The notes: generated from the sequence alone by a model not told the origin. A stretch of DNA of 64,000 nt from an uncultured Tropicimonas sp. (GCA_947497945.1 CANMIP010000026.1:34178-98177); one strand, 5' to 3'; counted from the first letter of the stretch, positions 8,635-18,512 are shown. Translations and numbers: made by a program.

Positions 8635-9444
8635 GTGGCGCATATCATTGTCGTCGGCAACGAGAAGGGCGGGTCGGGCAAGTCCACGACCTCGATGCAT
8701 GTGGCAACGGCGCTGTCGCGAATGGGCCACCGGGTCGGCACGCTCGACCTTGACCTGCGCCAGCAGAGCCTCGGGCGCTATATCGAGAACCGCCGGGCTT
8801 TCTGCGCCAAGGAGGGCCACGCGCTCTCCATCCCGGACTATGTAAACCTGCCGGAGGTCGCCCCGGACGAGGTGCCGCAGGGCACCAATATCAACGACCA
8901 CCGGCTGTCGCTGGCGGTTGAGGGCCTGGAGGCCGGCTCCGATTTCATCCTGATCGACTGCCCCGGTTCGCATACGCGCCTGAGCCAGCTCGCCCACGCC
9001 ATGGCGGACACGCTGATCACGCCGCTCAATGACAGTTTCGTCGATTTCGATCTGCTCGCCCGGACCCGCCCTGAAGACGGCGCCATCCTCGGGCCCTCGG
9101 TCTATTCGGAGATGGTCTGGTCGGCGCGGCAGACGCGGGCGCAGGCGGGGCTGAAGCCGATCGACTGGATCGTGACCCGCAACCGGCTCGGCTCGCAGCA
9201 GATGCACAACAAGCGCAAGGTCGGCGAAGCGCTCGGCAAGCTCTCCAAGCGGATCGGGTTCCGCGTTGCGCCGGGCTTCAGCGAGCGGGTCATCTTCCGC
9301 GAGCTCTTCCCGCGCGGCCTGACGTTGCTGGACCTGCGCGATATCGGGACGGACCGGCTCAACCTGTCCAATATCGCCGCCCGCCAGGAGGTCCGCGACC
9401 TGATCAAGACATTGGCGCTGCCGGGCGTGAAGGTGACATTCTGA
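8635..9444 (+). CDS. mipZ: Division-plane positioning ATPase MipZ
   Basis: The GTG at 8635 is chosen because AGGAG lies 7 bases upstream and the protein then starts directly with the fold: MAHIIVVGNEKGGSGKSTTS. It has a deviant Walker A (KGGSGKST, residues 11-18), the LDLDLRQQSLGRYIENR block, the Walker B-like FILIDCPG, TPLNDSFVDFD, and the C-terminal IFRELFPRGLTLLDL. These follow Caulobacter MipZ closely along 269 residues. MipZ forms a gradient from ParB-bound origins and blocks FtsZ assembly away from midcell. An upstream in-frame ATG at 8569 adds only low-quality sequence. Confidence 0.93.
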   Translation: MAHIIVVGNEKGGSGKSTTSMHVATALSRMGHRVGTLDLDLRQQSLGRYIENRRAFCAKEGHALSIPDYVNLPEVAPDEVPQGTNINDHRLSLAVEGLEAGSDFILIDCPGSHTRLSQLAHAMADTLITPLNDSFVDFDLLARTRPEDGAILGPSVYSEMVWSARQTRAQAGLKPIDWIVTRNRLGSQQMHNKRKVGEALGKLSKRIGFRVAPGFSERVIFRELFPRGLTLLDLRDIGTDRLNLSNIAARQEVRDLIKTLALPGVKVTF

Positions 9445-9786
9445 GCGCCGCCCCGGCTTGTTTCCAAGCCGAGAGGGCTGGTTTCAACGACAGGGTGGCA
9501 ACAGGTCCAGCGCCGTGCGACCGGCTGGAAATCGCGCCATCGGGGCCCCCGCTTCACCGTCAAGCGGGCACCGGAAAGACCTGAGATCGACCTCTGCCTG
9601 GCGACAGCACGGTCGCGTCTGGCGCGTTGGCTGGGCGGCACGACACACGCATCCCGTGCACGTTTTGGGACCGTGACGGGGGCCCACGCGCGCGCGACGC
9701 TCCGCCAATCATTCTGTTGAAAGATGCCCTACAGCCGCTTAAAGATCAGTCATTTGCGGCCACTTCTCGTTTCAGGACCTCGCCCC
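9445..9786 (+). promoter_or_regulatory. Gap between mipZ and the polysaccharide operon
   Basis: A hairpin at 9454-9471 (CGGCTTG, loop TTTC, CAAGCCG) just after mipZ may end its transcript, although no T run follows. The remainder, up to the autokinase start, should carry the promoter of the polysaccharide operon. I see no gene in it. An in-frame ATG at 9724 could start the kinase 21 residues earlier but has no good ribosome site. Confidence 0.4.
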
Positions 9787-11949
9787 ATGAACCACGTGCG
9801 CACCAACTCAAACGATGCGAGAGGGACTTCCGGCGGTCCGGCCGGGAATTTCGAGCTCGATGTTCTTTCCCTGTTTCGAACCCTTTGGTACGGGAAATGG
9901 CTGATCCTGTTCGGGATTCTCCTGTGTGGTATTCTCGGGGGCTATTACGCCTTCGTGGTCGCCGAGGAACGCTTCCGGACCGCAGCCATCGTCGAAGTCA
10001 TCTCCGACGATGTCTCGCCAATCAATTTCGACAATCTTCTCTCCGGCTCGTCGACCGACAGCGCGACCCTGAACACCGAGATCGAGAATATCAAGTCGCG
10101 CGAGCTGGCCGAGAAGGTCGCCATCCGGCTCGACCTGATCGAAGACCCCTATTTCAACAAGGCGCTGCAGGAAAAATCGGATTTCTCGAAGACGCTGCGG
10201 GCGACGCTCGCACGGCTTCGCGGCAAGGAGGAAGGAACAACGCGGACACCGGAGGAGGTCGAGGCCTATCAGTTCCGCGAGACGGTCAACGAGCTGCGCG
10301 ACACCCTGACGGTCATGAACGAGTTCGACACCTACCTGTTCAAGATCTCCGCCACCGCGAACACCCCGGAACGCGCCGCCGACATCGCCAACTCCCTTGC
10401 CAATGTCTATATCGAGCAGCAGCTTGACGACAACGCCACCGACGCCCAACAGGCGATCAGCTGGCTGTCGGAGCGGGCGCGCGAGCTTGAAGAGGAGGTC
10501 CGCCAGAAGGAGCGCGAGATCACCGAGCTGCAATCGGAGACCGACCTGGTCAACCGCGACTCGCTCGAGGTTCTCAACCTGCAGACGAAAAAGTTCCGGG
10601 AAAGGCTGGCCGAGCGCGAGGCCGATCTCGAACAGGGGCGCGAGGTCGTCAGCGCTCTCGAAGCGGCGCGGGAGAGCGGCAGCAAGGCGCAGATCCGGGA
10701 GGCTTTCGCCGATTTCACCCTCGACCGGATCGCCCAGCCGCTCGAAGAGGACCTGTCCGGGGACCCTGACGCAAAGGCGGCCCTCCTGCGACGGATGGAG
10801 ACGCTGATCCTGGCGGAGCAGAACAAGGTCAACCGCGCCAATGATGAAATCCTCGCCCTGTCGCGGTCGCTCACGAGCCTCGAGCTTCAGCTGGGGCAGC
10901 AGAATACCGACCTGCAACGGCTCGAACAGATGCAGCGCGAGCTGGAGGTCACGGCCGATCTCTACCAGACCTTCCTGACCGGCATGCAGGAGGCAACTGT
11001 CCAGCTCGGGCTGGTGCGCGCGGAAGCCCGCATCATGTCTGCCGCGCTGCCGCCGCTGCGCCCGGTCTCGCCGCGCCGGCTGAGAATTCTTGCGGCATCG
11101 CTCCTGATCGGCGCCTTCGTCGCCTCTGGATTCCTGTTGCTCCGGGAGGCGACCCAGAGCGGGCTGCGTTCGGGCGACGAGCTCGAGGCGGCCACCGGCC
11201 GGCCCGTGCTCGGCCAGATCCCGAGACGCGCCTCGCGCCGCCGGGTCCAGGTGATCGACTATGTCGCCAAGCGCCCGACCTCCGCCATGGCCGAGGCGGT
11301 CCGGAACCTGCGGACCTCCATCGTCATGTCGCAGGAGGGCGACCCGCCAAAGGTGATCCTGACCACATCCGCCGTGCCCAGCGAGGGCAAGACAACCGTG
11401 TCGCTGCTGCTGGCGCAGAACTATTCCGGCCTTGGCAAACGCGTCCTGCTGATCGAATGCGACATCCGCCGCAACATCTTCAACGAGTACTTCGTCAACG
11501 AATCCGGCACCGGCATCATGACCGTGCTCGAAGGCAAGCAGACCCTCAAGGACGTGGCCACCTATAACGAAAAGCTGGGCGCCTATGTGCTGCGGGGGCA
11601 GGAAACCAGGGCCAACCCGGCCGACCTCTTCTCCTCGGATGCCTTCACCGCGCTCATCCAGCAGGCGCGCGAAGACTACGACGTGGTGCTGATCGATTCC
11701 GCGCCGGTCCTGGCCGTGCCGGACGCCCGGATCATCGCGCGCCACATGGATGCCATCCAGCTGGTCGTGCGCTGGAACCACACGCCGAAGTCGCAGGTCC
11801 TCGAGGCGCTGCGCCAGATAGAAATGACCGGCAACCGGGTCTCCGGCGTTATCCTGTCCCAGGTCGATCCGAGAGGAATGAAACGCTACGGCTATGGCAA
11901 GGGCTATGGCTACGGCTATGCCGATTACAACAAGTATTACAAATCCTGA
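9787..11949 (+). CDS. Polysaccharide co-polymerase / tyrosine autokinase (Wzc type)
   Basis: From ATG 9787 the protein has 720 residues. A Wzz domain starts near residue 22 with a membrane span at about 39-58. A long periplasmic coiled-coil part follows (about 150-420), and the second span lies near 432-455. The cytoplasmic BY-kinase domain has Walker A (SAVPSEGKTT, about 526-536), Walker A' (LIECDIRR) and Walker B (VVLIDSAP, about 633). The tail after residue 698 is a tyrosine cluster (GYGKGYGYGYADYNKYY), the usual autophosphorylation site. Wzc proteins control chain length and export of exopolysaccharide. It is the first gene of the cluster. Confidence 0.93.
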   Translation: MNHVRTNSNDARGTSGGPAGNFELDVLSLFRTLWYGKWLILFGILLCGILGGYYAFVVAEERFRTAAIVEVISDDVSPINFDNLLSGSSTDSATLNTEIENIKSRELAEKVAIRLDLIEDPYFNKALQEKSDFSKTLRATLARLRGKEEGTTRTPEEVEAYQFRETVNELRDTLTVMNEFDTYLFKISATANTPERAADIANSLANVYIEQQLDDNATDAQQAISWLSERARELEEEVRQKEREITELQSETDLVNRDSLEVLNLQTKKFRERLAEREADLEQGREVVSALEAARESGSKAQIREAFADFTLDRIAQPLEEDLSGDPDAKAALLRRMETLILAEQNKVNRANDEILALSRSLTSLELQLGQQNTDLQRLEQMQRELEVTADLYQTFLTGMQEATVQLGLVRAEARIMSAALPPLRPVSPRRLRILAASLLIGAFVASGFLLLREATQSGLRSGDELEAATGRPVLGQIPRRASRRRVQVIDYVAKRPTSAMAEAVRNLRTSIVMSQEGDPPKVILTTSAVPSEGKTTVSLLLAQNYSGLGKRVLLIECDIRRNIFNEYFVNESGTGIMTVLEGKQTLKDVATYNEKLGAYVLRGQETRANPADLFSSDAFTALIQQAREDYDVVLIDSAPVLAVPDARIIARHMDAIQLVVRWNHTPKSQVLEALRQIEMTGNRVSGVILSQVDPRGMKRYGYGKGYGYGYADYNKYYKS

Positions 11950-12050
11950 CCCCACATGAAGCCCCCCCGGGGCGGAACGGCGCCGTTCGGCGTGTCCCGG
12001 GTGACCTTCGTCAAGCCCACGCTGCACCAGATGCGGGAAGACACTGAGCC

Positions 12051-13352
12051 TTGCGATTTCTGCGAAAGAGCCTCGACACCGATTCCCGTGACCTGATCAC
12101 GCATGCCGGGATGGCCTTCCTCCTGCGCGGCGCGGGCGCGGTGCTCGCCTTCGGCTTCAACGTGGCCATCGGCCGGACATTCGGCGCCGAGGGGACAGGC
12201 CTGTTCTTTACCGCGCTGGCCATGGTGATCCTGCTCTCGGCGATCTCGCGGCTTGGGCTCGACAACGCGATGCTCCGCCATATCGCCGCCTCAGCCGCCA
12301 TTCCGGACTGGGCCCGCGTCAACGGTGTCTTCCGCATCGGCATGCGCAGCGCGGCCCTGGCCAGCCTTGCACTTGCCGCCGCCCTGGCCGGGCTGGCCGC
12401 GCCTTTGTCCGAACGGCTGTATGACACGCCCGAACTGACCCGCCCGATGCAACTCATGAGCCTTGGCATTGTCAGCTTCTCGATGATGATGCTGCTCTCC
12501 GAAAGCCTCAAGGGGCTGGGCCGGATCCCGCAGGCGATGCTTGTCTCCGGCGTGCTCTGGCCGCTCTTCGGCATCCTGCTCGTCTGGCCGCTCGCGCAGG
12601 CCTTCGGCCCCGACGGCGCCAGCCTCACCTATGTCCTGGCAACCGCCGCCGCGGCGCTCTGCGGCGGGCTGATGTGGCGCCGCCAGCGGGTCGAGATCCC
12701 GTCCGACAGCAGCGTCGGCCCGGAGCTCTGGACCTCCGCCCGCCCGCTCTGGGCGATGGCGATCATCACCACGGGCATCCTGCCCTGGGCGCCGATCCTG
12801 CTGCTCGGCATCTGGGGCAGCGCCGGCGAAACCGGCCTGCTCGGCGTCGCGACCCGGGTTGCCAATCTCGTCGCCTTCTTCCTCGTTGCCGTCAACAACG
12901 TGCTGGCGCCGAGATTCGCGGCCCTCTTCCAGAAGGGCGAGACCGCGCGCATCCGGCTCCTGGCCCGTCGCTTTGCCCTTCTGACGGCGCTCGCCGCCTC
13001 GCCACTGCTGCTGGCGCTGATCCTTGCCGGAGACCACGTCCTCGCGCTGTTCGGCCCCGAATTCACCGAGGCCGCAACGATCCTCGCCATCCTCGCCATC
13101 GGCCAGGCCTTCAATGCCGCCACGGGCTCGGTCGGCGTGCTGCTGATGATGACGGGCAACGAGCGCGCCGTGCGCAACGGCGCCCTGCTCGCCGCCGGCA
13201 TCATCCTGGCAGCCTCGCTCCTGCTGATCCCCGCCCTGGGTGCGGTCGGCGCCGCCATCGCCGCCTCGGGCGCGGTGATCGCAATGAACGTCTTTTCAGT
13301 TGTAATGGTCCGGCGAAAGCTTGGATTCCTGGTGCTGCCATGGATCCGCTGA
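12051..13352 (+). CDS. Polysaccharide flippase, Wzx/MATE-like
   Basis: The product has 433 residues and about 12-14 hydrophobic segments. The N-terminus (DLITHAGMAFLLRGAGAVLAF, then GRTFGAEGTGLFFTALA) is typical of O-antigen/exopolysaccharide flippases. The C-terminal half has LFGPEFTEAATILAILAIGQ followed by GSVGVLLMMTGNE. These proteins move lipid-linked oligosaccharides across the inner membrane. It starts at a TTG (12051) with a GGAAGA-like site upstream, about 100 bases after the autokinase. No separate Wzy polymerase is obvious in the cluster. Confidence 0.87.
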   Translation: MRFLRKSLDTDSRDLITHAGMAFLLRGAGAVLAFGFNVAIGRTFGAEGTGLFFTALAMVILLSAISRLGLDNAMLRHIAASAAIPDWARVNGVFRIGMRSAALASLALAAALAGLAAPLSERLYDTPELTRPMQLMSLGIVSFSMMMLLSESLKGLGRIPQAMLVSGVLWPLFGILLVWPLAQAFGPDGASLTYVLATAAAALCGGLMWRRQRVEIPSDSSVGPELWTSARPLWAMAIITTGILPWAPILLLGIWGSAGETGLLGVATRVANLVAFFLVAVNNVLAPRFAALFQKGETARIRLLARRFALLTALAASPLLLALILAGDHVLALFGPEFTEAATILAILAIGQAFNAATGSVGVLLMMTGNERAVRNGALLAAGIILAASLLLIPALGAVGAAIAASGAVIAMNVFSVVMVRRKLGFLVLPWIR

Positions 13353-13418
13353 CCTGTCCGGGGACACGGACCGCCCCGTTCTCACGAGTGTCTGCTTCCA
13401 CTGCTCTGGAGATACGCG

Positions 13419-14636
13419 ATGCGCATCCTGCTTGCTCATAACAACTACACGATCCAGGGCGGGGCCGAGGTCTTCTTCCATGAGGTCGGGCGCGTGCTGG
13501 AAGCCCATGGCCACCAGGTGCTTCGCTTTTCGGCCGCCGAGCCCGGACTCGAGGGCGTCCCCCATGCCGAGACATTTCCCGAGGCCGCGGATTACAAGTC
13601 CGGTTCGCTGTTGGCGCGCGCCCTGCAGCTGCCAAAGATGATCTACAATCGGGAGGCGAAAGCCGCCTTTGCCCGGGCGATCCAGCGCTTCAAGCCGGAT
13701 GTCATCCACGCCTTCGCGATCTACATCCAGCTGACGCCATCGATCCTCGACGCGGCCCGGGAAGCCGGCATCCCCGTCGTGATAAGCTGCAACGATTACA
13801 AGCATATCTGCCCGAACTACAAGCTGTTCCATCACGGGCATATCTGCGAGGACTGCAAGGGCGGGCGCTTCCGAAAAGCGTTCACCAACCGCTGTTGTCA
13901 CGGCTCCGCCGCCATCAGCGCGGCAAGCATGGCGGAAGCTTATGTCCACGAATGGATGAATGTCTGGCGCAAGAACGTCTCGATGTTCCTCTTCGCGAGC
14001 CGCTTCATGGCCGGCAAGACGCTCGAATTCTGGGGAGAGGACACGGTCCGGATCGGCTACCTGCAAAACCCGTTCGATGCCGACAAATACCATGTCGACG
14101 CGCATGTCGGCGATTACATGCTCTATTTCGGGCGCCTGATCGACGAGAAGGGGGTCGACACCCTTGCCGATGCGGCCGCGCTCTGCCCGGATATCCCGGT
14201 TGTCATTGTTGGCGACGGGCCGGACCTTGAGAAGCTCGAAGGACGGGCGCGGGAGCTGGACAACCTGCGCGTCGTCGGGCCGGCCTGGGGCGACGAGCTG
14301 GCGAAATGGCAGCAGGGCGCCCGCGCCGTCGTCGTGCCCTCGATCTGGCACGAGAACTTCCCCTACGTGATCCTGCAGGCTTTCGCGGCCTCGAACCCGG
14401 TGATCGGGACCCGCCGCGGCGGCATCCCCGAACTGATCGGAGCCGGCCCGCATGGCTGGACCTATGAAGCGGGCGATGCCGCCGCGCTGGCCGCGCTGAT
14501 GCGCGAGGTTCGCGACACGCCCGATGCGCAGATTGCCCAAATGGGGGCCGCAGCGTGCAGCTATACACGCCTTTCTTTCTCGGATGACGCGATTTATGAA
14601 CGTCTGCAGGAAATATACGAACAGGTAATCACGTGA
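13419..14636 (+). CDS. Glycosyltransferase family 4
   Basis: The 405-residue protein has the GT-B layout. The N-terminal acceptor domain starts MRILLAHNNYTIQGGAEVFF. A Cys-rich insertion in the middle (CNDYKHICPNYK, CEDCKGG, NRCCHG) is common in this GT4 subgroup. The donor domain carries YFGRLIDEKGVDTL, VVIVGDGP, and the E-rich nucleotide-sugar site VVPSIWHENFPYVILQAFA. It should add one sugar to the growing lipid-linked repeat at the inner membrane. Its stop overlaps the next start by 4 bases (GTGA). Confidence 0.92.
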   Translation: MRILLAHNNYTIQGGAEVFFHEVGRVLEAHGHQVLRFSAAEPGLEGVPHAETFPEAADYKSGSLLARALQLPKMIYNREAKAAFARAIQRFKPDVIHAFAIYIQLTPSILDAAREAGIPVVISCNDYKHICPNYKLFHHGHICEDCKGGRFRKAFTNRCCHGSAAISAASMAEAYVHEWMNVWRKNVSMFLFASRFMAGKTLEFWGEDTVRIGYLQNPFDADKYHVDAHVGDYMLYFGRLIDEKGVDTLADAAALCPDIPVVIVGDGPDLEKLEGRARELDNLRVVGPAWGDELAKWQQGARAVVVPSIWHENFPYVILQAFAASNPVIGTRRGGIPELIGAGPHGWTYEAGDAAALAALMREVRDTPDAQIAQMGAAACSYTRLSFSDDAIYERLQEIYEQVIT

Positions 14637-15559
14637 AGATCCTAATCCTGGGGGGCAGCGGTTTCATCGGCTCCCACATCGTGGACCAGTTACTAGAACA
14701 GGGTCATGGGATCAGGGTGTTCGATCGCTCCCGGGAGCGGTTCCGGCCGACGCCGGCCGGGATCGAGTTCGTCGCCGGGGACCTCTCCGACACTTCCAGC
14801 CTGATCGAGGCGCTGGAGGGGGTCGACATGGTCTTCCATCTCGTCAGCACCACGGTTCCGGCCACCGCCAACATGGATCCGATCGCCGATATCCGCGGCA
14901 ACCTGATCACCACGGTGCGGCTGCTGGAACTGATGCGGGCCCAGGACGTGAAGCGGCTGCTGTATCTCTCCTCCGGGGGAACGGTCTACGGCATTCCGAA
15001 ATGCGACCCGGTCCCCGAGACCCATCCGCTGGCACCGATCTCCTCCTACGGGATCGTCAAGGCCACGGTCGAGAGCTTCATCCGGATGGAAAGCGAGCAG
15101 CACGGCCTCCGCGCGGTGATCCTGCGCCCGTCCAACCCTTTTGGCCCCCGGCAGGGGCATGGCGGGGTGCAGGGCGTGATCGGCACCTTCATGCGGCAGC
15201 TGGCGCATGGCGAGACGATGAAACTCTGGGGCGACGGCAGTGTCGTGCGGGACTTCATCCATGTCCGCGACCTCGCCCGCCTCTGCCTCGCCTGCGCCGA
15301 ACAGGACATCACCGGCACCTTCAATGCCGGGTCCGGGCAAGGCCACTCGATGCGGGAGATCATCGACAGCATCTCCAGGGTGTCGGGCCTGCCGGTCAAG
15401 CCGACCGTCCGCCCCGGCCGCGCCATCGACATCCCCCGGATCGTGCTTGATATCGCCGCCGCCCGCGAGACCCTGGGCTGGCAGCCGCGCATCTCCTTCA
15501 CCGACGGCCTGCGGGAAAACTGGGAATGGGTCCTGCGGCAACGGGATGCGGTGTCATGA
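14633..15559 (+). CDS. NAD-dependent sugar epimerase/dehydratase (extended SDR)
   Basis: The 308-residue protein starts at GTG 14633, overlapping the glycosyltransferase. GGSGFIG (residues 7-13) binds NAD, SSGGTVYG supplies the catalytic Ser/Thr, and SSYGIVKATVE supplies the Tyr and Lys of the YxxxK motif. RPSNPFGPRQ and WGDGSVVRDFIHVRDLA follow, as in UDP-sugar 4-epimerases. It probably makes a nucleotide sugar for the polysaccharide, and GalE-like activity is the likeliest reading. The substrate is not fixed by sequence. Confidence 0.9.
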   Translation: MKILILGGSGFIGSHIVDQLLEQGHGIRVFDRSRERFRPTPAGIEFVAGDLSDTSSLIEALEGVDMVFHLVSTTVPATANMDPIADIRGNLITTVRLLELMRAQDVKRLLYLSSGGTVYGIPKCDPVPETHPLAPISSYGIVKATVESFIRMESEQHGLRAVILRPSNPFGPRQGHGGVQGVIGTFMRQLAHGETMKLWGDGSVVRDFIHVRDLARLCLACAEQDITGTFNAGSGQGHSMREIIDSISRVSGLPVKPTVRPGRAIDIPRIVLDIAAARETLGWQPRISFTDGLRENWEWVLRQRDAVS

Positions 15560-16452
15560 CATCGCTCTCAGCGCAGCGCATGCTGATCGTCGCGGGCGAA
15601 CCCAAGGCCGGGACGACCTCTCTGTTCGACTGGCTTGCCGCGCATCCCGATATCTGTGCTGCGACCCTGAAGGAGACGCGCTTCTTCCTCGATCCAGACT
15701 ACCCGCTGCCGCGCCCGAAGGGGTTCTCGGGCGACAACCTCGACGCCTATTCCCGGCTGTTCGCCGACCGAGGCGCAGCGGTCTGGCTCGAGGCAACCCC
15801 GGACTACATGTATTGCGAGACCTTCCGGCACGCCGCGGCGCATCTGCCGGAGGCGCGCGCGGTCGTGCTCCTGCGCGATCCGGTGGACCGCCTCCTCTCG
15901 GCCTTCCGCTTCTTCCGCGAGCGCGGATTGCTCGGCTCGGACCCCTCCTTCGATGACTGGATTGCACGACAGGCCGAGAAGGGCGTCGCCCCGGACACGC
16001 CGGTCGAATTCCGCGCGCTGGATCACTGCGACCTCGGCAGATACCTGCCGCCGCTGCGGGCCGCGTTCGGGCCGCGCCTGCTCGAGATCGGATTTGACGA
16101 GCTGAAATCGGACCCGCAGGCGGTGCTCGACCGCGTCTGCAAACATGCCGGCCTCGCGCCGCTGCCGCCTGACGCCGCGCGCTTCGCCGTCAGCAACCGC
16201 ACGACCCGCGCCCGGCACCAGGGCGCCACGCGCGGCTTCAACAAGCTGCACCGTTCGCTCTCACAGAAGACGCTCGCTTCGCCGAAGCTGCGGGCCGCGC
16301 TCCGGCCGGTCGCGCGCATGATCCGGCGCGCGCTCGTTTCCGACGCGCCGCCCGAAACGATCCGGCCCGATGCGCGGAGCCTCGAGATCATCCGCCACCA
16401 TGCCACGGCGCCGGAGCCTGAACGGGACGCGACATGCCAGACCAGCGTGTGA
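15556..16452 (+). CDS. Sulfotransferase 1 of the polysaccharide locus
   Basis: ATG 15556 overlaps the epimerase stop (ATGA). The 298-residue product has the 5'-phosphosulfate loop GEPKAGTTSLFDWL (residues 14-27) and the 3'-phosphate region VVLLRDPVDRLLSAFRFFRE, the two PAPS-binding signatures of the Sulfotransfer_1 family. It also shows ATPDYMY, common in carbohydrate sulfotransferases. It probably moves sulfate from PAPS to a sugar hydroxyl in the cytoplasm. The first of three sulfotransferases in a row, it overlaps the next by 19 bases. Confidence 0.9.
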   Translation: MTSLSAQRMLIVAGEPKAGTTSLFDWLAAHPDICAATLKETRFFLDPDYPLPRPKGFSGDNLDAYSRLFADRGAAVWLEATPDYMYCETFRHAAAHLPEARAVVLLRDPVDRLLSAFRFFRERGLLGSDPSFDDWIARQAEKGVAPDTPVEFRALDHCDLGRYLPPLRAAFGPRLLEIGFDELKSDPQAVLDRVCKHAGLAPLPPDAARFAVSNRTTRARHQGATRGFNKLHRSLSQKTLASPKLRAALRPVARMIRRALVSDAPPETIRPDARSLEIIRHHATAPEPERDATCQTSV

Positions 16453-17453
16453 TCTTCGTCGTCGGCAACAGCCGTTCGGGCACAACCATGACCGGCCGGA
16501 TGTTCGACCGTCACTCCGACGTGCATTGCTTCCAGGAGCTCCATTTCTTCGAGCAGATGCTGGAGACGGACGGCATCCGGGCAGCCGGGGACTGGCCCGA
16601 AGACAGGCTGCTGGCCATGCTGGAGCGCCTGCTCACCTCGGAACGCGAGGTGCTGTTCGCCCCGGTCGTGCCCGGGCGATATGGCGAAGACGCGCGCGCG
16701 ATCCTGAAGACCTGCCCGGCCCGCGATCCGGTATCGGTCTACGGCGCCTTCCTCCAGGCCGAGACGGTGCGCGAGGGCGCCAGCCGCCCCTGCGAGCAGA
16801 CACCGCGCTATCTCTTCCAGGCCGAGGAGATCCTCGATGCCTTCCCGGACGCCCGCATGCTCTGTCTCGTGCGCGATCCGCGCTCGGTGCTGCTGTCGCA
16901 GAAGAACAAGTGGCGGCGGCGCAAGCTGGGCGGCTCCAACATGCCGGCCTTCTGGGCCTTTCGGGCCTGGGTCAACTACCATCCCTACACGATGTCGAAG
17001 ATGTGGGTCTCGGCGAGCCGGCGGGCCCGGCGCCTGCAGGCGCATCCGCGTTTCCTCGCGATCCGTTTCGAGGATCTTGCCAGCGCGCCCGAGCAGATGC
17101 TGCGAAAGATCTGCGACCATGCCGGGCTGAGCTACGAACCTGCAATGCTCGAGATCGAACAGATCGGCTCTTCGACCGGCGAAGACCGCCCCGACAGGCG
17201 CGGCATCGATCCCGGCCGGATCGACGCCTGGCAGACGGGCGGGCTGAGCAATGGCGAGATCGCGCTCTGCGAGAAGGTCGCGCGGACGGAAATGGCCGAT
17301 TGGGGCTACGTGCCGGACGGTCGTCGCCTGTCTCCCGTGGTCCAGGCGCTCCAGATGGCCAGCTTTGTCTTCAAATCCATTACCGCATTGCTATTGAACG
17401 CCCGGCGCAGCAAGAACCTGATCAAAACCATACGCAGCCGCTTTTTTTCCTGA
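16434..17453 (+). CDS. Sulfotransferase 2 of the polysaccharide locus
   Basis: The 339-residue protein has the P-loop-like VVGNSRSGTTMTGRMF (PAPS 5' loop, residues 9-24) and MLCLVRDPRSVLLSQKNKWRRR (3' phosphate site). LAIRFEDLASAPEQMLRKIC closely follows the usual sulfotransferase ending. It differs strongly from its two neighbours, so the three genes are not recent duplicates and may sulfate different positions. Its start lies inside the end of the first sulfotransferase, which indicates co-translation. Confidence 0.9.
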   Translation: MPDQRVIFVVGNSRSGTTMTGRMFDRHSDVHCFQELHFFEQMLETDGIRAAGDWPEDRLLAMLERLLTSEREVLFAPVVPGRYGEDARAILKTCPARDPVSVYGAFLQAETVREGASRPCEQTPRYLFQAEEILDAFPDARMLCLVRDPRSVLLSQKNKWRRRKLGGSNMPAFWAFRAWVNYHPYTMSKMWVSASRRARRLQAHPRFLAIRFEDLASAPEQMLRKICDHAGLSYEPAMLEIEQIGSSTGEDRPDRRGIDPGRIDAWQTGGLSNGEIALCEKVARTEMADWGYVPDGRRLSPVVQALQMASFVFKSITALLLNARRSKNLIKTIRSRFFS

Positions 17454-17501
17454 GCAGAATGCGACAGACAGCAGATAGAGCGACACCTTCCTGACAGAGC
17501 C

Positions 17502-18512
17502 ATGGTAGCCCAGATAGACAGTCAATACATTCGGACCCGGCCCTCTCGGCTCTGGCCGCGCCTGCTCAGCTACGGCCTGTTCGAAGGCCGGCCGCTGACA
17601 ACCAGGGGCCAGTGGGTCAACCCGCTGGTCTTTGCCCTGTTTGCGATGGAACGCCGCCTGCCGCAGCTCAAGAACGCGGAGGCGCCGACCTTCATCCTCG
17701 GCGCCGGGCGCAGCGGGACAACGATCCTCGGCATCCTGCTCTCGATGCATGGCAAGGTCGGGTTTCTCAACGAGCCCAAGGCGATGTGGCACGCAGCGCT
17801 CGAAGGCGGAGAGGACCTGATCGGCAGCTATGATCGCGGCGCCGCCCGCTACCGGCTCGACGCGCAGGACGCGACGCCGGAGGTGATCGGGGCGATGCAC
17901 CGGTTTCACGGCGCCTATCTGCGGGCCAGCTTTTCCAGCCGCGTCGTCGACAAATATCCCGAGCTGATCTTCCGCCTCCCCTTCGTGCGCGCGGTGTTTC
18001 CGGACGCGAAGTTCCTGTTCATCGCCCGTGACGGCTGGGATACCTGCGGCTCCATCGAGGGCTGGTCGGACCGGCTCGGCGTGGAGACGGGCGGCGAGGT
18101 TCATGACTGGTGGGGCGCCGACAGCCGCAAGTGGCGGCTGCTGGTCGAGCAACTGGTGCCCGAGCATCCCGATCTCGCCCCGCATGCCGCCGCTATGCTC
18201 GACTGGACCTCCCAGACCCAGCGCGCCGCGGTCGAGTGGATCGTCACCATGCGGGAAGGCTTCAGACAGGCCCGGCAAGCGCCGGAGAGCGTCCTGCACA
18301 TCCCCTACGAGGCGCTCTGCGCGGACCCGCGCGGCTGGATGGGACGAATTGCCGGCTTCATCGGCCTTCCCGACGACGAGGTCTTCCTGTCCTATGCAGA
18401 GCAGACGCTCTCGAGCGCGGAGTCCAGGCCGCCCTTTCAGCTGGAGCCCTGCCTGGAAGCTCCGTTCGCCACGACGATGCAGATGCTTGGATACCAGGAC
18501 AGGATGGCATGA
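17502..18512 (+). CDS. Sulfotransferase 3 of the polysaccharide locus
   Basis: The 336-residue product has an extra N-terminal part of about 60 residues before the PAPS loop ILGAGRSGTTILGILLSMHG (about residues 63-82). DAKFLFIARDGWDTCGSIEGW supplies the 3' phosphate region and LHIPYEALCADPRGWM the C-terminal motif. It is 48 bases after the second sulfotransferase, and its stop overlaps the next gene (ATGA). It likely sulfates the same polysaccharide or its lipid-linked precursor, and acceptor identity is unknown. Confidence 0.88.
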   Translation: MVAQIDSQYIRTRPSRLWPRLLSYGLFEGRPLTTRGQWVNPLVFALFAMERRLPQLKNAEAPTFILGAGRSGTTILGILLSMHGKVGFLNEPKAMWHAALEGGEDLIGSYDRGAARYRLDAQDATPEVIGAMHRFHGAYLRASFSSRVVDKYPELIFRLPFVRAVFPDAKFLFIARDGWDTCGSIEGWSDRLGVETGGEVHDWWGADSRKWRLLVEQLVPEHPDLAPHAAAMLDWTSQTQRAAVEWIVTMREGFRQARQAPESVLHIPYEALCADPRGWMGRIAGFIGLPDDEVFLSYAEQTLSSAESRPPFQLEPCLEAPFATTMQMLGYQDRMA

